The notes below the pieces were generated by a model, which had not been told where the DNA came from, made no database searches, and was given only the letters and a program-made list of their open reading frames with translations. This document shows positions 1 to 7,344 of a stretch of 14,203 nt of DNA, piece after piece. The position numbers and the translations under genes were made by a program. The stretch's first letter is position 1. Each line of letters begins with the position of its first letter. The DNA lies in contig CAJTJZ010000056.1 in the NCBI GenBank assembly GCA_910576895.1, positions 4,783-18,985 on the forward strand, read 5' to 3'. The stretch comes from an uncultured Lachnospiraceae bacterium. Its GTDB lineage: Bacteria > Bacillota > Clostridia > Lachnospirales > Lachnospiraceae.

Positions 1-1
1 G

Positions 2-598
2 AGATTTAACAATGAAGCTATTATAAATAATGGTTACTTGTTGTTAAGTGGTTCTAATATTTTTCAATTTGATGTATTTTTGTTAAATATCGAAAAATTA
101 GATGATAGTATGTGTCGTCTGCATTATACAGGATTAAAAGAAACAGACATTATTTTTGACAAAACAGGTATTGTCAATAAATTAATGAAACTACACTTGA
201 CAGGAAATTTTTGGAGTGATGATATCTCTTATCTTGAAAAGACATATTGGTATCATGCCAATATGACAAGCAAGTATCTAAAAAGAAAAGACTATTTCAA
301 ATTAAATCATGTTCTGCATACAATGTATGAAACACATATATCTATGTTACTTGTCGGTTTTGATAAAATCACATGGGGAGGAAGTGCCAATAAATTATAT
401 TTTATTCCTATAGAAAAGCAGACACATTTGAAAAAATATTACTGTCCTGAAAATCTGGAAAATATAGAGCAAAATTTGATAAGCTGTATGAGATGGTTTC
501 AGACAGATACAAAAGAAGTTTATAACTTAAAGGGATTGAATTATTCTGCATATCTAGGGGATACAGTAATCAATAACTGGATAAAAGAAATGAAATGA
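2..598 (+). CDS. 3' part of an unrecognised gene, possibly nucleotidyltransferase-like (5' end outside window)
   Basis: The reading frame is open from the first full codon at position 2 to TGA at 596-598, so the gene starts outside the window. A TTG at 38 has no convincing ribosome binding site and is probably internal. About 198 residues are visible. The protein is soluble, rich in aromatic and charged residues, and has no signal peptide or membrane segment. A stretch reading DVFLLNIEKL and then DIIFDKTGIV resembles the strand-and-acid pattern seen around the core of nucleotidyltransferase-fold (aminoglycoside or lincosamide adenylyltransferase-like) proteins, followed by a helical C-terminal half with WGGSANKLYFIP. 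That family assignment is weak; the coding call is strong. It converges on the sensor kinase gene, with only 6 bp between the two stop codons and no hairpin terminator between them. Confidence 0.6.
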   Translation, partial: RFNNEAIINNGYLLLSGSNIFQFDVFLLNIEKLDDSMCRLHYTGLKETDIIFDKTGIVNKLMKLHLTGNFWSDDISYLEKTYWYHANMTSKYLKRKDYFKLNHVLHTMYETHISMLLVGFDKITWGGSANKLYFIPIEKQTHLKKYYCPENLENIEQNLISCMRWFQTDTKEVYNLKGLNYSAYLGDTVINNWIKEMK

Positions 599-604
599 TA
601 AAAA

Positions 605-1936
605 TCAAGATAATGGCAATACCACAATAAAAGCCATACCATCTTTTTTACATTCAGCAAATATTTCCCCACCCATTTTATGCATAATTTCACGACAAAT
701 ATAAAGTCCTAACCCATTTCCCTGCTGCCCTCTTGTATTTTCACCACGAAAGAAACTGTCAAATAAATGTACAAATTCTTTTTCAGAGACAGTTTCTCCC
801 GTATTGAAAATACAAATAAGCTGGCAGTATTCTTCTTCATAAAAAGAAACTTTTATTTGTCGTCCATCTCCATATTTAAAAGCATTTACAAAAATATTTT
901 CTATCACTTCTAATAAGCGATTAAAATCCCCTTTAAAAATACGATTTTGATATGTTCCAATTGTTAAATTACATTTACGCAATGCACATTTTTCACCATA
1001 AAAACTTTCTATCCATTGCACGAGTTCTTTTAGATAAAATTCTCCTTGTTCTACTTCAATATGAATAATATCTTCTTTAGAAGCCTTTACAATTTCATTC
1101 ACAAAATTTTCAATCTGAACGACCTTTTCTTGAATTTGGCTATAAACGGTTCTTTGCTCTTCCTTAGCATAAATACCATCATATAATGCCTTTGCATATA
1201 ATTTTATCATATTAAGCGGCGTTTTAATATCATGTGACAAGGAAAGTAACAACAGTTTTTTTTCCTTTTGAAGTTCCAATTCCCGTTTACGGCTTACAGA
1301 AAGAGCGTCTTTCAATTCATCTAAACCCCATAAAAATTTCCCAAGATATTGATTTTTTTCTGCTTTCACTTCATTTTGTAAATTGCCTTTTGATAATTGA
1401 TATGGCATATCTTGCATTCTATCAAAAGGCTGTATTAAATGATACTTTAAATAAAATAATATTATTAATAAAAACAATTCAAGCCCCAATAATGCCGCCT
1501 GCGTTACAAAAAAATAAGATAAATTTTGAGCCTTTTCCTGATAATCAAATCTAAGATAACCTAGCAGTTGTTCTTGATAGAATGGATAAATTATATTTTG
1601 TTTTCCATTACTGCCATAATAAAAATCCATAATAACTTCTTTTTTTGTTTCAAAAATTGGAAGATACGTTATTTCTTGTATTATCTTATAACTACTTAAA
1701 TCAATGCATTTCAAAATTTCCAATATCTGCTCTAGTGTTTCTATTTCTGTCTTTCCTTCTTTTATTTTTTCTTTTGTATCCATTTTTTCTTTTATCTCTG
1801 CCAAAATACGATTTATCTCAACCTTATAAAACTGTCCCTTTTCCTCTTTCTGCCATTTTAATATCATTACTGTAAAAATAGCCAGTATCATATAAATAAA
1901 AATAGAGAAAAATATCAATTTATTATAATTCTTCAT
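605..1936 (-). CDS. Membrane sensor histidine kinase of a two-component system
   Basis: This 443-aa kinase senses an envelope signal and phosphorylates the regulator encoded just upstream. Membrane segment 1 spans residues 7-27, an extracytoplasmic domain of about 115 residues follows, and membrane segment 2 spans 141-164. A HAMP-like linker (about 165-215) leads to the dimerisation helix with H-box SLSHDIKTP, the phospho-acceptor being His235. The ATPase domain shows the N-box ENIFVNAFKYGDG (Asn347 and Asn351 region), an FNTG G1 motif at 377-380, FFRGEN at 395-400 and GNGLGL at 406-411. All catalytic motifs are intact. Its start overlaps the end of the regulator gene by 14 bp, which implies translational coupling. 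The sizeable sensor domain differs from BceS-type kinases, whose two membrane helices have almost no loop between them. The ligand is unknown. Confidence 0.95.
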   Translation of the reverse strand: MKNYNKLIFFSIFIYMILAIFTVMILKWQKEEKGQFYKVEINRILAEIKEKMDTKEKIKEGKTEIETLEQILEILKCIDLSSYKIIQEITYLPIFETKKEVIMDFYYGSNGKQNIIYPFYQEQLLGYLRFDYQEKAQNLSYFFVTQAALLGLELFLLIILFYLKYHLIQPFDRMQDMPYQLSKGNLQNEVKAEKNQYLGKFLWGLDELKDALSVSRKRELELQKEKKLLLLSLSHDIKTPLNMIKLYAKALYDGIYAKEEQRTVYSQIQEKVVQIENFVNEIVKASKEDIIHIEVEQGEFYLKELVQWIESFYGEKCALRKCNLTIGTYQNRIFKGDFNRLLEVIENIFVNAFKYGDGRQIKVSFYEEEYCQLICIFNTGETVSEKEFVHLFDSFFRGENTRGQQGNGLGLYICREIMHKMGGEIFAECKKDGMAFIVVLPLS

Positions 1937-2603
1937 AATAGTAGCCCACTCCCCATACCGTTTTAATACGTACTGGCTTTTTTGGATTATCTTCGATTTT
2001 ATTACGCAGCATCTTAATATGTACCGTTAATGTTTGATTTTCACTAAAACTATCTGCACCCCAAATGCGATTAAATAAAAAATCTTTATCTAATGTTTTT
2101 CCCGGATTTTGTGCTAATAATAAAAATAATTCATATTCTTTTACATTTAACTCTATAGGAATTTCATTTTTATAAACTTTACGGGCAGATTTATCAATTG
2201 TAATATTTCCGGAATGCAAAATCTCTTTTTCTGTCAATACACCATAAGTCCTTGCAAAAAGAGAATCCATTTTTGCTATCAATAAATCTGGATCGACTGG
2301 TTTTTCAATATAATCATCAGCACCTAATCGAAATCCATTTAATTTATCTTCTTTTCCAATACGAGCACTAATGATAAGAATTGGTACACTACCTGTTTTT
2401 CGTACTTCCTTACATACCGTAAATCCATCAATACCCGGCAAAGTAATATCTAACAATACCATTTTTATTTTATTTTCCTTTAAACAAGTAAGTGCTGCTT
2501 CTCCAGAAGTCACACATTGTATGGTATAACCTGCCCTTTCTATATAGATTTGTAAAAGTCCTGCTAGTTCTTTCTCATCTTCAATCATTAAAATATCATA
2601 CAT
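1923..2603 (-). CDS. OmpR/PhoB-family response regulator
   Basis: This is a DNA-binding regulator phosphorylated by the adjacent kinase. Counting from an upstream ATG at 2615, the receiver domain has acidic residues Glu12 and Asp13, phospho-acceptor Asp56 (LLDITLPG), Ser83 and Lys105 (EKP). The C-terminal winged-helix domain ends in a typical KTVWGVGYYYEE. I prefer the start at 2603 (MYDILMIEDE) because a GGAG lies about 6 bases upstream, whereas the ATG at 2615 has no good ribosome binding site and would place that GGAG inside the coding sequence. The protein is then 226 aa, normal for the family. It lies about 20 bp after the ATPase gene in the same operon and most likely controls this ABC transporter operon; that target is inferred from linkage. 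Confidence 0.95.
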   Translation of the reverse strand: MYDILMIEDEKELAGLLQIYIERAGYTIQCVTSGEAALTCLKENKIKMVLLDITLPGIDGFTVCKEVRKTGSVPILIISARIGKEDKLNGFRLGADDYIEKPVDPDLLIAKMDSLFARTYGVLTEKEILHSGNITIDKSARKVYKNEIPIELNVKEYELFLLLAQNPGKTLDKDFLFNRIWGADSFSENQTLTVHIKMLRNKIEDNPKKPVRIKTVWGVGYYYEEL

Positions 2604-2624
2604 CATTTTCTCCATAAAATAGTT

Positions 2625-3386
2625 TTACCATCCCAATCCCATAAGCCAATTACTTAACTCCTGTTCTCGCTTTCTTGCAGTATCTTCTGTATATTTTCCT
2701 AAGTGCATTTCTTCCCGAATATTTCCATCTTCAATATAGCATATCCTTTCACACCGAGATGCTACTTTTACATCATGCGTTACCATCATAATTGTTGTTC
2801 CTTCTTCATTTAGTTTATTTAATTCTTTCATAACTTCTTTTGAGTTTTGTTTATTTAAAGCTCCTGTTGGTTCATCCGCAAAAATAATCTTAGGATTATT
2901 AATCATGCTTCTTGCAATACAAGCCCTTTGTAATTGTCCGCCAGAAACTTCACTAATATCATTCTCTGCCACTTCGCTAATACCAAGCTTTGCCATTAAT
3001 ACTTTAGCACGTTCATTAATTTCTTTTCGCTGTTCCTTTTTTGAAGTTGCCTGATATGCTGGCAATACAATATTATCATAAATGGAAAGATTTTTCAGCA
3101 TATACATTTGCTGAAATACAAATCCCATTTGTTTTAAGCGAAGATCGCTCACCTGATTTGCAGATAAGCCTGTCATTTCTTCTCCAAAAAATTCAATTTT
3201 TCCAGCAGTGGCAGTATCCATACCACTAATCGTATAAAGTAATGTTGTTTTTCCTGAACCAGATGGTCCCATAACACCGACCATTTCATTTTCCTTAATT
3301 TCCAAATTTATATTTCTAAGAACATGATTCTGCCTTTTATTTACAATATAAGTTTTACATAAATTGATTGCCTGTAATGCATTCAT
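2625..3386 (-). CDS. ABC transporter ATP-binding protein, MacB/LolD-like class
   Basis: This 253-aa ATPase powers the permease encoded just upstream. Visible motifs are Walker A GPSGSGKTT (40-48), the Q-loop glutamine in FVFQQMY (Gln92), signature VSGGQLQRACIAR starting at 147, Walker B IIFADEP with catalytic Glu172, and switch His204 (VTHD). The combination of FVFQQMY, SGGQLQR and DEPTGAL is typical of ATPases paired with FtsX-type permeases. A GGAGG lies 6 bases before the ATG. The gene is 61 bp downstream of the permease and 21 bp upstream of the preferred regulator start. The C-terminal tail after residue 225 carries REEMHLGKYTEDTARKREQE, an ordinary extension for this class. Whether it exports a substrate or extracts an antimicrobial from the membrane cannot be told from sequence. 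Confidence 0.95.
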   Translation of the reverse strand: MNALQAINLCKTYIVNKRQNHVLRNINLEIKENEMVGVMGPSGSGKTTLLYTISGMDTATAGKIEFFGEEMTGLSANQVSDLRLKQMGFVFQQMYMLKNLSIYDNIVLPAYQATSKKEQRKEINERAKVLMAKLGISEVAENDISEVSGGQLQRACIARSMINNPKIIFADEPTGALNKQNSKEVMKELNKLNEEGTTIMMVTHDVKVASRCERICYIEDGNIREEMHLGKYTEDTARKREQELSNWLMGLGW

Positions 3387-3447
3387 AACGTATCCTCCTT
3401 ATTTTTACAATATTTTTAAAATAAATTAATAATATTACTACTATTTT

Positions 3448-5826
3448 TTATTCTGCAATCTTCATATCACTTGTATTAATTTTCTTTACACTTCTTGTTG
3501 CAAAATAAGTTGCTGTCATAATTCCCACAAGAAGTATCAAAGGATAGACAAGATATGCTTTCCATGGATCTACTTGTATCTTAAGTTCTGCACCCATAAT
3601 AGCAAAAATATTTTTTAATACAAACTGATTACTCAACATAGATAATGGTACTGCAATCACCATAGAAAGCATTGCCACCCAAACCATTCGCATAATTAAC
3701 CACATTTGAATACTTTGATTACGTAAGCCAATGCTACCAAGCATAGCAAGCTGCCCCTTTTCTCGTACAATAAATAATTTCATCATTAAAAAGGAGATTA
3801 ACATAATAAGTAAACATAACATCATAGCCATAGGAAACTGAATGGCACGCATACTATCTTTAATTGAACCAATATTCATATCTATTGCCTCTTGTGCTGT
3901 TACCCATTCATATTGTGGAAATTCCTGTTTCATAACCTGAGCTAGCTCTTGTTGTGTTAAATCAGTATCCATTTCTACCGTTGCTTTCCAATAACCCGAT
4001 AATATCTCACTACTCATATCAATCCTTGGATTTAATCTAGCACTATCTCCTAACTGCATATAATCGCTGTAATATCCTGTAATTATAAACTCTTGTTCTT
4101 TTCCTCCTATGTTAGCAGTAACTGTATCCCCAATTTCCAAATGATTTGCTTTCATAACTTTTTTAGAAAAAGCAATTTCATTTTCTAGTTTTGGTGCTTC
4201 TCCTTCTGCATATTCACAATAACCTCCATTTTTACCAATAGGGTAATTGCTCAATGGTTTTATTACTTTTCCCTTATCATTTATCGTATATTCTAAAAAG
4301 CAAAATGCTCCAATGCTTAAACTCGCTAGATATCCCTTATGTTCCAGTTCTTTTTCTATTCTATGTAATGCTTGCTTTAAATCGGTTACATTATGATAGG
4401 GTTCTTCCTCTTTTGCTTCTACTGTTTCCATATAAATGGCAGCATCAGGATTTAAACTAAACTTTGATGCCATTGTATCACTTTCCATCGTTGTCAATGT
4501 ATTTAATGGAATTGTAATTAACACAAAGCTGATACAAAATGTAAGAAATAATACAAAATATCGTTTTTTATTACAAAAAATATCATTTAATCCAAGAAAA
4601 GAAATTGTACCCATATACCTTCTTTTATAAAGAGAAAATCCTTTCCGTTTTTGATATCGTTCTCCACTTTCTCCATTTCGTATTGCCTCTATGGCAGAAA
4701 TCTTTTTTAATTTCCCAGTAAATAAAATACACATTCCTACCACAAAGATAATAATTACTGTACTGCAAATAAAATGAATCCAAAGTAAGTTTGTATTATC
4801 ATTTAATACCATATTTTTACTAACACTATCGACCATTTTTTTCTCAACAGGAATACTTATAAAAAATCCTATGACTGCTCCTATGATAACAATAGTAAAA
4901 TATTTTATAAGATAAATTTTTTGTATCGAAAAATCCCTCATTCCAATAGCTTTCATAACACCGATTTCCCGATAATTTTCTTCCATAGTAAAGCTTAAAG
5001 AAAATCGCAGTATCAATAATGATATTAATATCAAACAAAATCCAATTACAATTAATAATGCCGCAAGAATCATATCATATACATATAACATGGAATACAT
5101 ATCTCTCTCTATAGCACTTATTAAAAATGTAAACCCTTGCTGATTCATAGATTCTATTGTTTTTTCCGAATCTCTTGTATTATATCCATACGTCAAAATT
5201 TTCCTATTTGTGCAATTTGACACCATATGATCATAATCTTCTTTGCAAAATACAAAACGTGCCATTCCGCTCATTTCATTTCCATATATAATATCTCTTG
5301 TCTGTATAGCAATCCGATAAGAAAACACCTTATCAGAAAGTTTAAATTGAAGTTCATCTCCTATCGAAAGTTTATTTCTCTCCATCAACCTAGGCGATAC
5401 CCCTACTTCTCCTGATTGAAGTACAAGATCATTACCTTTACTATCTAAAGGTTTTGCATATTTTCCGCCTATATATCCCAAATAAAAATCAATTCCATTC
5501 TCCTCTATAGAATCCGTCCCTTTTTCTCTTACTACAAAAATATTATCTCCCTTAATTTCACATAATTGCTCCTTGTCATATTCTGTTACTTCCTTACGGC
5601 TCTTTAACCATTGCTCAAATTGCTCTTTTTCCTCCTCTCCCCCAAAAATTGCCATCACATCACTAACATTTGCATATTTCATATAGGTTTCTAATCCATT
5701 CATAATAGTAAAAATATTACTAACACTACTAGCAAGAAATATTGTAGATAATGTGATAAATAAAAGCAATATCAGATTCACGCTCTTTTGTTTTTTTAAG
5801 TCTTTTTTTAATATTTCAAACCACAT
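3448..5826 (-). CDS. FtsX-type ABC transporter permease, two-repeat (about 8 membrane helices)
   Basis: This 792-aa permease is built from two similar halves. In half one, helix 1 is at about 17-40, a large outer domain at 41-248, and three helices at about 250-275, 304-324 and 348-371. In half two, a helix lies at about 423-443, an outer domain at 445-662, and helices at about 664-687, 709-731 and 757-777. Each half carries the FtsX coupling-helix signature after its second helix: REIGVMKAIG near 286 and REKGQLAMLGSIG near 688. This layout matches MacB/LolE-like mechanotransmission permeases and not BceB-like proteins, which have 10 helices and one large loop. A strong AGGAGA ribosome binding site precedes the ATG, and this is the first gene of the operon with the ATPase, regulator and kinase. 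Likely roles are antimicrobial peptide defence or envelope lipoprotein/peptide handling (inferred). Confidence 0.93.
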   Translation of the reverse strand: MWFEILKKDLKKQKSVNLILLLFITLSTIFLASSVSNIFTIMNGLETYMKYANVSDVMAIFGGEEEKEQFEQWLKSRKEVTEYDKEQLCEIKGDNIFVVREKGTDSIEENGIDFYLGYIGGKYAKPLDSKGNDLVLQSGEVGVSPRLMERNKLSIGDELQFKLSDKVFSYRIAIQTRDIIYGNEMSGMARFVFCKEDYDHMVSNCTNRKILTYGYNTRDSEKTIESMNQQGFTFLISAIERDMYSMLYVYDMILAALLIVIGFCLILISLLILRFSLSFTMEENYREIGVMKAIGMRDFSIQKIYLIKYFTIVIIGAVIGFFISIPVEKKMVDSVSKNMVLNDNTNLLWIHFICSTVIIIFVVGMCILFTGKLKKISAIEAIRNGESGERYQKRKGFSLYKRRYMGTISFLGLNDIFCNKKRYFVLFLTFCISFVLITIPLNTLTTMESDTMASKFSLNPDAAIYMETVEAKEEEPYHNVTDLKQALHRIEKELEHKGYLASLSIGAFCFLEYTINDKGKVIKPLSNYPIGKNGGYCEYAEGEAPKLENEIAFSKKVMKANHLEIGDTVTANIGGKEQEFIITGYYSDYMQLGDSARLNPRIDMSSEILSGYWKATVEMDTDLTQQELAQVMKQEFPQYEWVTAQEAIDMNIGSIKDSMRAIQFPMAMMLCLLIMLISFLMMKLFIVREKGQLAMLGSIGLRNQSIQMWLIMRMVWVAMLSMVIAVPLSMLSNQFVLKNIFAIMGAELKIQVDPWKAYLVYPLILLVGIMTATYFATRSVKKINTSDMKIAE

Positions 5827-5865
5827 AAAATATCTCCTTTCTTTTTTTATTATATTGTTGTAGCT

Positions 5866-5898
5866 ATTATAATAACAAAATTATTAAAAAGTCCTTAA
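5866..5898 (-). promoter_or_regulatory. Candidate promoter of the ABC/two-component operon
   Basis: On the minus strand a perfect TATAAT -10 box (5866-5871) lies about 40 bp before the permease start. The -35 region is poor: AGGACT at an 18-bp spacing keeps only the central GAC of TTGACA. A weak -35 is often seen in promoters that need an activator, which would fit control by the operon's own response regulator. No clear direct repeat for regulator binding could be seen. Confidence 0.4.
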
Positions 5899-5900
5899 AA

Positions 5901-5938
5901 AATAAAAAAAGTCGCCTATTTATTATCAGACGACTTTT
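5901..5938 (-). terminator. Rho-independent terminator of the decayed small gene
   Basis: AAAAGTCG (5907-5914) pairs with CGACTTTT (5931-5938) around a loop of about 16 bases; one mismatch separates a further two possible pairs. On the minus strand the stem is followed by a run of seven T and then more T. It begins 6 bp beyond the stop codon of the minus-strand pseudogene, so it terminates that gene and insulates the ABC operon. Confidence 0.8.
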
Positions 5939-6190
5939 AAAAATTATTTTATTATTTTCAATTTTTGAATAATCAATTTATTCATATTATCATAAGAATC
6001 CCAATCATCACTTTCTGCTTTTATAACTACATATTTAATAATATTGTATATCTTTTCTGGCTTAAATTCTGTTTTTCGAAAAATGTCTTATCAATGGTAC
6101 AATTTGTCTTGTATTAACAAACTCATCTTTAAATTTCGGGAACTCATTTTCTAAAACAGAATATACCTCTGTGCCATTTAACCTTTTATA

Positions 6191-6486
6191 GCAAGAAGTC
6201 TCCCACCTCTTAGGTGGAGAGATGAATTGCATTCTTCTTGCAATTTCCCTAAATCTCTGTTATACTAAGCACAATGATTAGTACATTGATAACTGGATAT
6301 ATGAGGTTGCACAGAGAAACCGAATATGCGAAAACCAAGCTTCCTTCTGTGCGTAAAATATCCAAGGTACGAATCGAAAGTCATTCGTGAAAACCGTTGG
6401 GCGGACGGGGTTAGCCTGTTGATACTGGATACATTGGTATCCTTGAGCAGGAAGCCCCCACTTCTTAAGTGGTGGGAGTACGTCAC
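6191..6486 (+). mobile_element. Non-autonomous IS200/IS605-type element (no tnpA or tnpB)
   Basis: The element is about 296 bp. The left end has a subterminal hairpin, CCACCT (6203-6208) with AGGTGG (6212-6217), enclosed by an 8-bp stem GCAAGAAG (6191-6198) with CTTCTTGC (6234-6241). The right end has CCACTT (6458-6463) with AGGTGG's counterpart AAGTGG (6467-6472), extended by CCC and GGG around one bulged T, and finishes GGGAGTACGTCAC, a form I recognise from right ends of Firmicutes IS605 elements. Ends are asymmetric, there is no terminal inverted repeat and no target duplication, as expected for HUH transposition. The left flank reads CTTTTATA, compatible with a T-rich IS605 target site. 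Removing 6191-6486 restores the host reading frame, which fixes the boundaries to within a base or two. No transposase or TnpB fragment could be recognised inside. Movement would need TnpA supplied in trans. Confidence 0.78.
6238..6266 (+). promoter_or_regulatory. Sigma-A promoter inside the IS605-type element
   Basis: TTGCAA (6238-6243), a 17-bp spacer and TATACT (6261-6266) make a good housekeeping promoter on the plus strand. It begins inside the right arm of the left-end stem and would start transcription near 6273, reading through the structured right half and out into the flanking gene in antisense. No coding sequence with a ribosome binding site follows, so the product is probably an RNA. 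Confidence 0.7.
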
Positions 6487-6506
6487 TTCTTCTAATAAAC
6501 CTGTTA
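6273..6506 (+). ncRNA. Omega-RNA-like (TnpB guide RNA) scaffold plus guide
   Basis: The promoter at 6238-6266 would produce about 214 nt to the right end of the element and then run into flanking DNA. The segment is densely structured: TGGATAT (6294-6300) pairs with ATATCCA (6358-6364) and encloses GCACAGA (6309-6315) with TCTGTGC (6346-6352); then ACGAAT (6369-6374) with ATTCGT (6383-6388); then GGATAC (6427-6432) with GTATCC (6437-6442); then the right-end hairpin 6455-6476. In TnpB systems the RNA covers the right end and its 3' guide is the first 16-20 bases beyond it; here that is TTCTTCTAATAAACCTGT at 6487-6504. No TnpB is encoded here. The element type supports the omega-RNA reading; the exact 5' end and function are inferred. 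Confidence 0.6.
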
Positions 6507-6623
6507 AAATGTAACCTGTAAATCGTCCATTTGTTAAAAAATCTTTCATAACCTCATCACGATTACGATCAAGTATAATTAGTATTTTTTTCTTGCATTA
6601 TAAATCTCCTTTTCTTCAACACC

Positions 6624-6652
6624 ATTATACCAAATACTAATGACAAAATCAA
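6624..6652 (-). promoter_or_regulatory. Promoter of the decayed small gene
   Basis: TTGATT (6647-6652), a 17-bp spacer and TATAAT (6624-6629) on the minus strand, about 25 bp before the start codon. It is a good sigma-A promoter and shows that the broken gene was transcribed on its own. Confidence 0.7.
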
Positions 6653-6760
6653 TTATAGAACTAAAGAACTAATGCGTTACATACTAATTTCTCAAAAAAT
6701 TTCTTAAAACAAAAATCATCTTCTTTTCTTCTACCAAAATTTATGTTTATATTATAATCT

Positions 6761-6843
6761 AAAAAAGATAACATTTCAGCGTGTGTATTTTTAGATTCAA
6801 TACCTAAATTATAACACATTTTTGCTTGAAATGTTATCTTTTT
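6761..6843 (-). repeat. Long inverted repeat downstream of spoVAB, possible terminator
   Basis: AAAAAGATAACATTTCA (6762-6778) and its exact reverse complement (6827-6843) form a 17-bp stem around 48 bases. The loop can fold further: GTGT with ACAC and TTTAG with CTAAA. The A5/T5 outer part gives a T run at the 3' side on both strands, so it could terminate the spoVA transcript from the right and any transcript from the left. The loop is longer than in ordinary terminators, so a small palindromic repeat element is an alternative. The rest of 6653-6900 holds no gene I can support. Confidence 0.5.
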
Positions 6844-6900
6844 AAAATGATGCTTAGAAACGAAAAGAATTTCCATTTTCATTTGTGAGTACCATAACTT

Positions 6901-7314
6901 TTACTCAGAAAAAAAGAATTGATAAAAAGCACCACAAAATTTTCCTGCTGCTGTTGCCACAACTAACCAAGCCATTCCTTTCCTTAGAGAAATTCTATGT
7001 GCAAATACTGGAATTGCTTTTAATACTTCTGCAAGAGCGAGTGCCATACAACCTACAAAAATTCCTGAAAAGAAACCAAAACTGCAAAGTGCTATTTTTC
7101 CACCTAAAACATCTGGATTTAAAATAGTAATAAGATTTCCTAAGATTCCTCCAAGAATAATCATTGTTTCATATAAACTAATATGATTTGCTGTATGTGT
7201 TCTTCCTGCTAAGCGGGGTGGAATGCCTATCATAGAAATAAATGCAAACACCCCACAGGAAACCGCAAACCCTGCAGAAATTCCAATAAAAATTAATACT
7301 ATCGTTTGGAACAC
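6901..7314 (-). CDS. spoVAB: Stage V sporulation protein AB
   Basis: A 137-aa, very hydrophobic protein with about four membrane segments (roughly 2-28, 44-65, 72-95, 108-132). Length and composition match SpoVAB, about 141 aa in Bacillus subtilis, including the early GISAGFAVSCGVFAFISMIGIPPRLAGRT region followed by a TANHISLYE segment. SpoVA proteins act in the forespore inner membrane in uptake of calcium-dipicolinate during sporulation and its release at germination. The start is GTG at 7314, with GGAGG about 11 bases upstream; an in-frame TGA lies just ahead of it, so no longer start is possible. It follows spoVAA by 30 bp. Unlike the classical operon, spoVAC does not follow; the region downstream is a hairpin, a pseudogene and a mobile element. 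Confidence 0.88.
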   Translation of the reverse strand: MFQTIVLIFIGISAGFAVSCGVFAFISMIGIPPRLAGRTHTANHISLYETMIILGGILGNLITILNPDVLGGKIALCSFGFFSGIFVGCMALALAEVLKAIPVFAHRISLRKGMAWLVVATAAGKFCGAFYQFFFSE

Positions 7315-7344
7315 TTCTTGTCAATCCTCCAATTAGGATATATT

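Larger units (their letters stand above)
5944..6598 (-). pseudogene. Small hypothetical gene broken by a mobile element and two frameshifts
   Basis: The gene starts at ATG 6598 with AGGAGA 7 bases upstream and ends at TAA 5944-5946. Repairing three lesions gives a protein of about 118 aa. First, a run of seven A near 6586-6592 should be six, giving MQEKILIILDRNRDE. Second, the element at 6191-6486 interrupts the frame; taking it out joins GLLEE to YKRLNG in frame. Third, a run of five T near 6082 should be four, giving HFRKTEFKPEKIYN and continuing to the stop. The repaired protein is charged, has no membrane segment, and I do not recognise it. Promoter, ribosome binding site and terminator are all intact, so decay is recent or the frameshifts are sequencing errors in homopolymers. 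The element alone would still inactivate it. Confidence 0.75.

Noticed and set aside
6191..6486. CRISPR repeat or group II intron as an explanation for the structured segment.
   Set aside because: There is no repeated spacer array, no intron domain V motif and no reverse transcriptase; the end hairpins and the GTCAC terminus fit an IS605 element better.
6265..6549. A 94-codon minus-strand frame and a 62-codon plus-strand frame across the IS605-type element.
   Set aside because: The minus frame is a chance fusion of the broken host gene with element DNA; the plus frame lies over the structured RNA region, has no ribosome binding site and no known domain.
6661..6882. A 73-codon minus-strand frame between spoVAB and the decayed gene.
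   Set aside because: No ribosome binding site before its ATG, no recognisable family, and it runs through both arms of the 17-bp inverted repeat. It could be the tail of a lost gene but cannot be supported.
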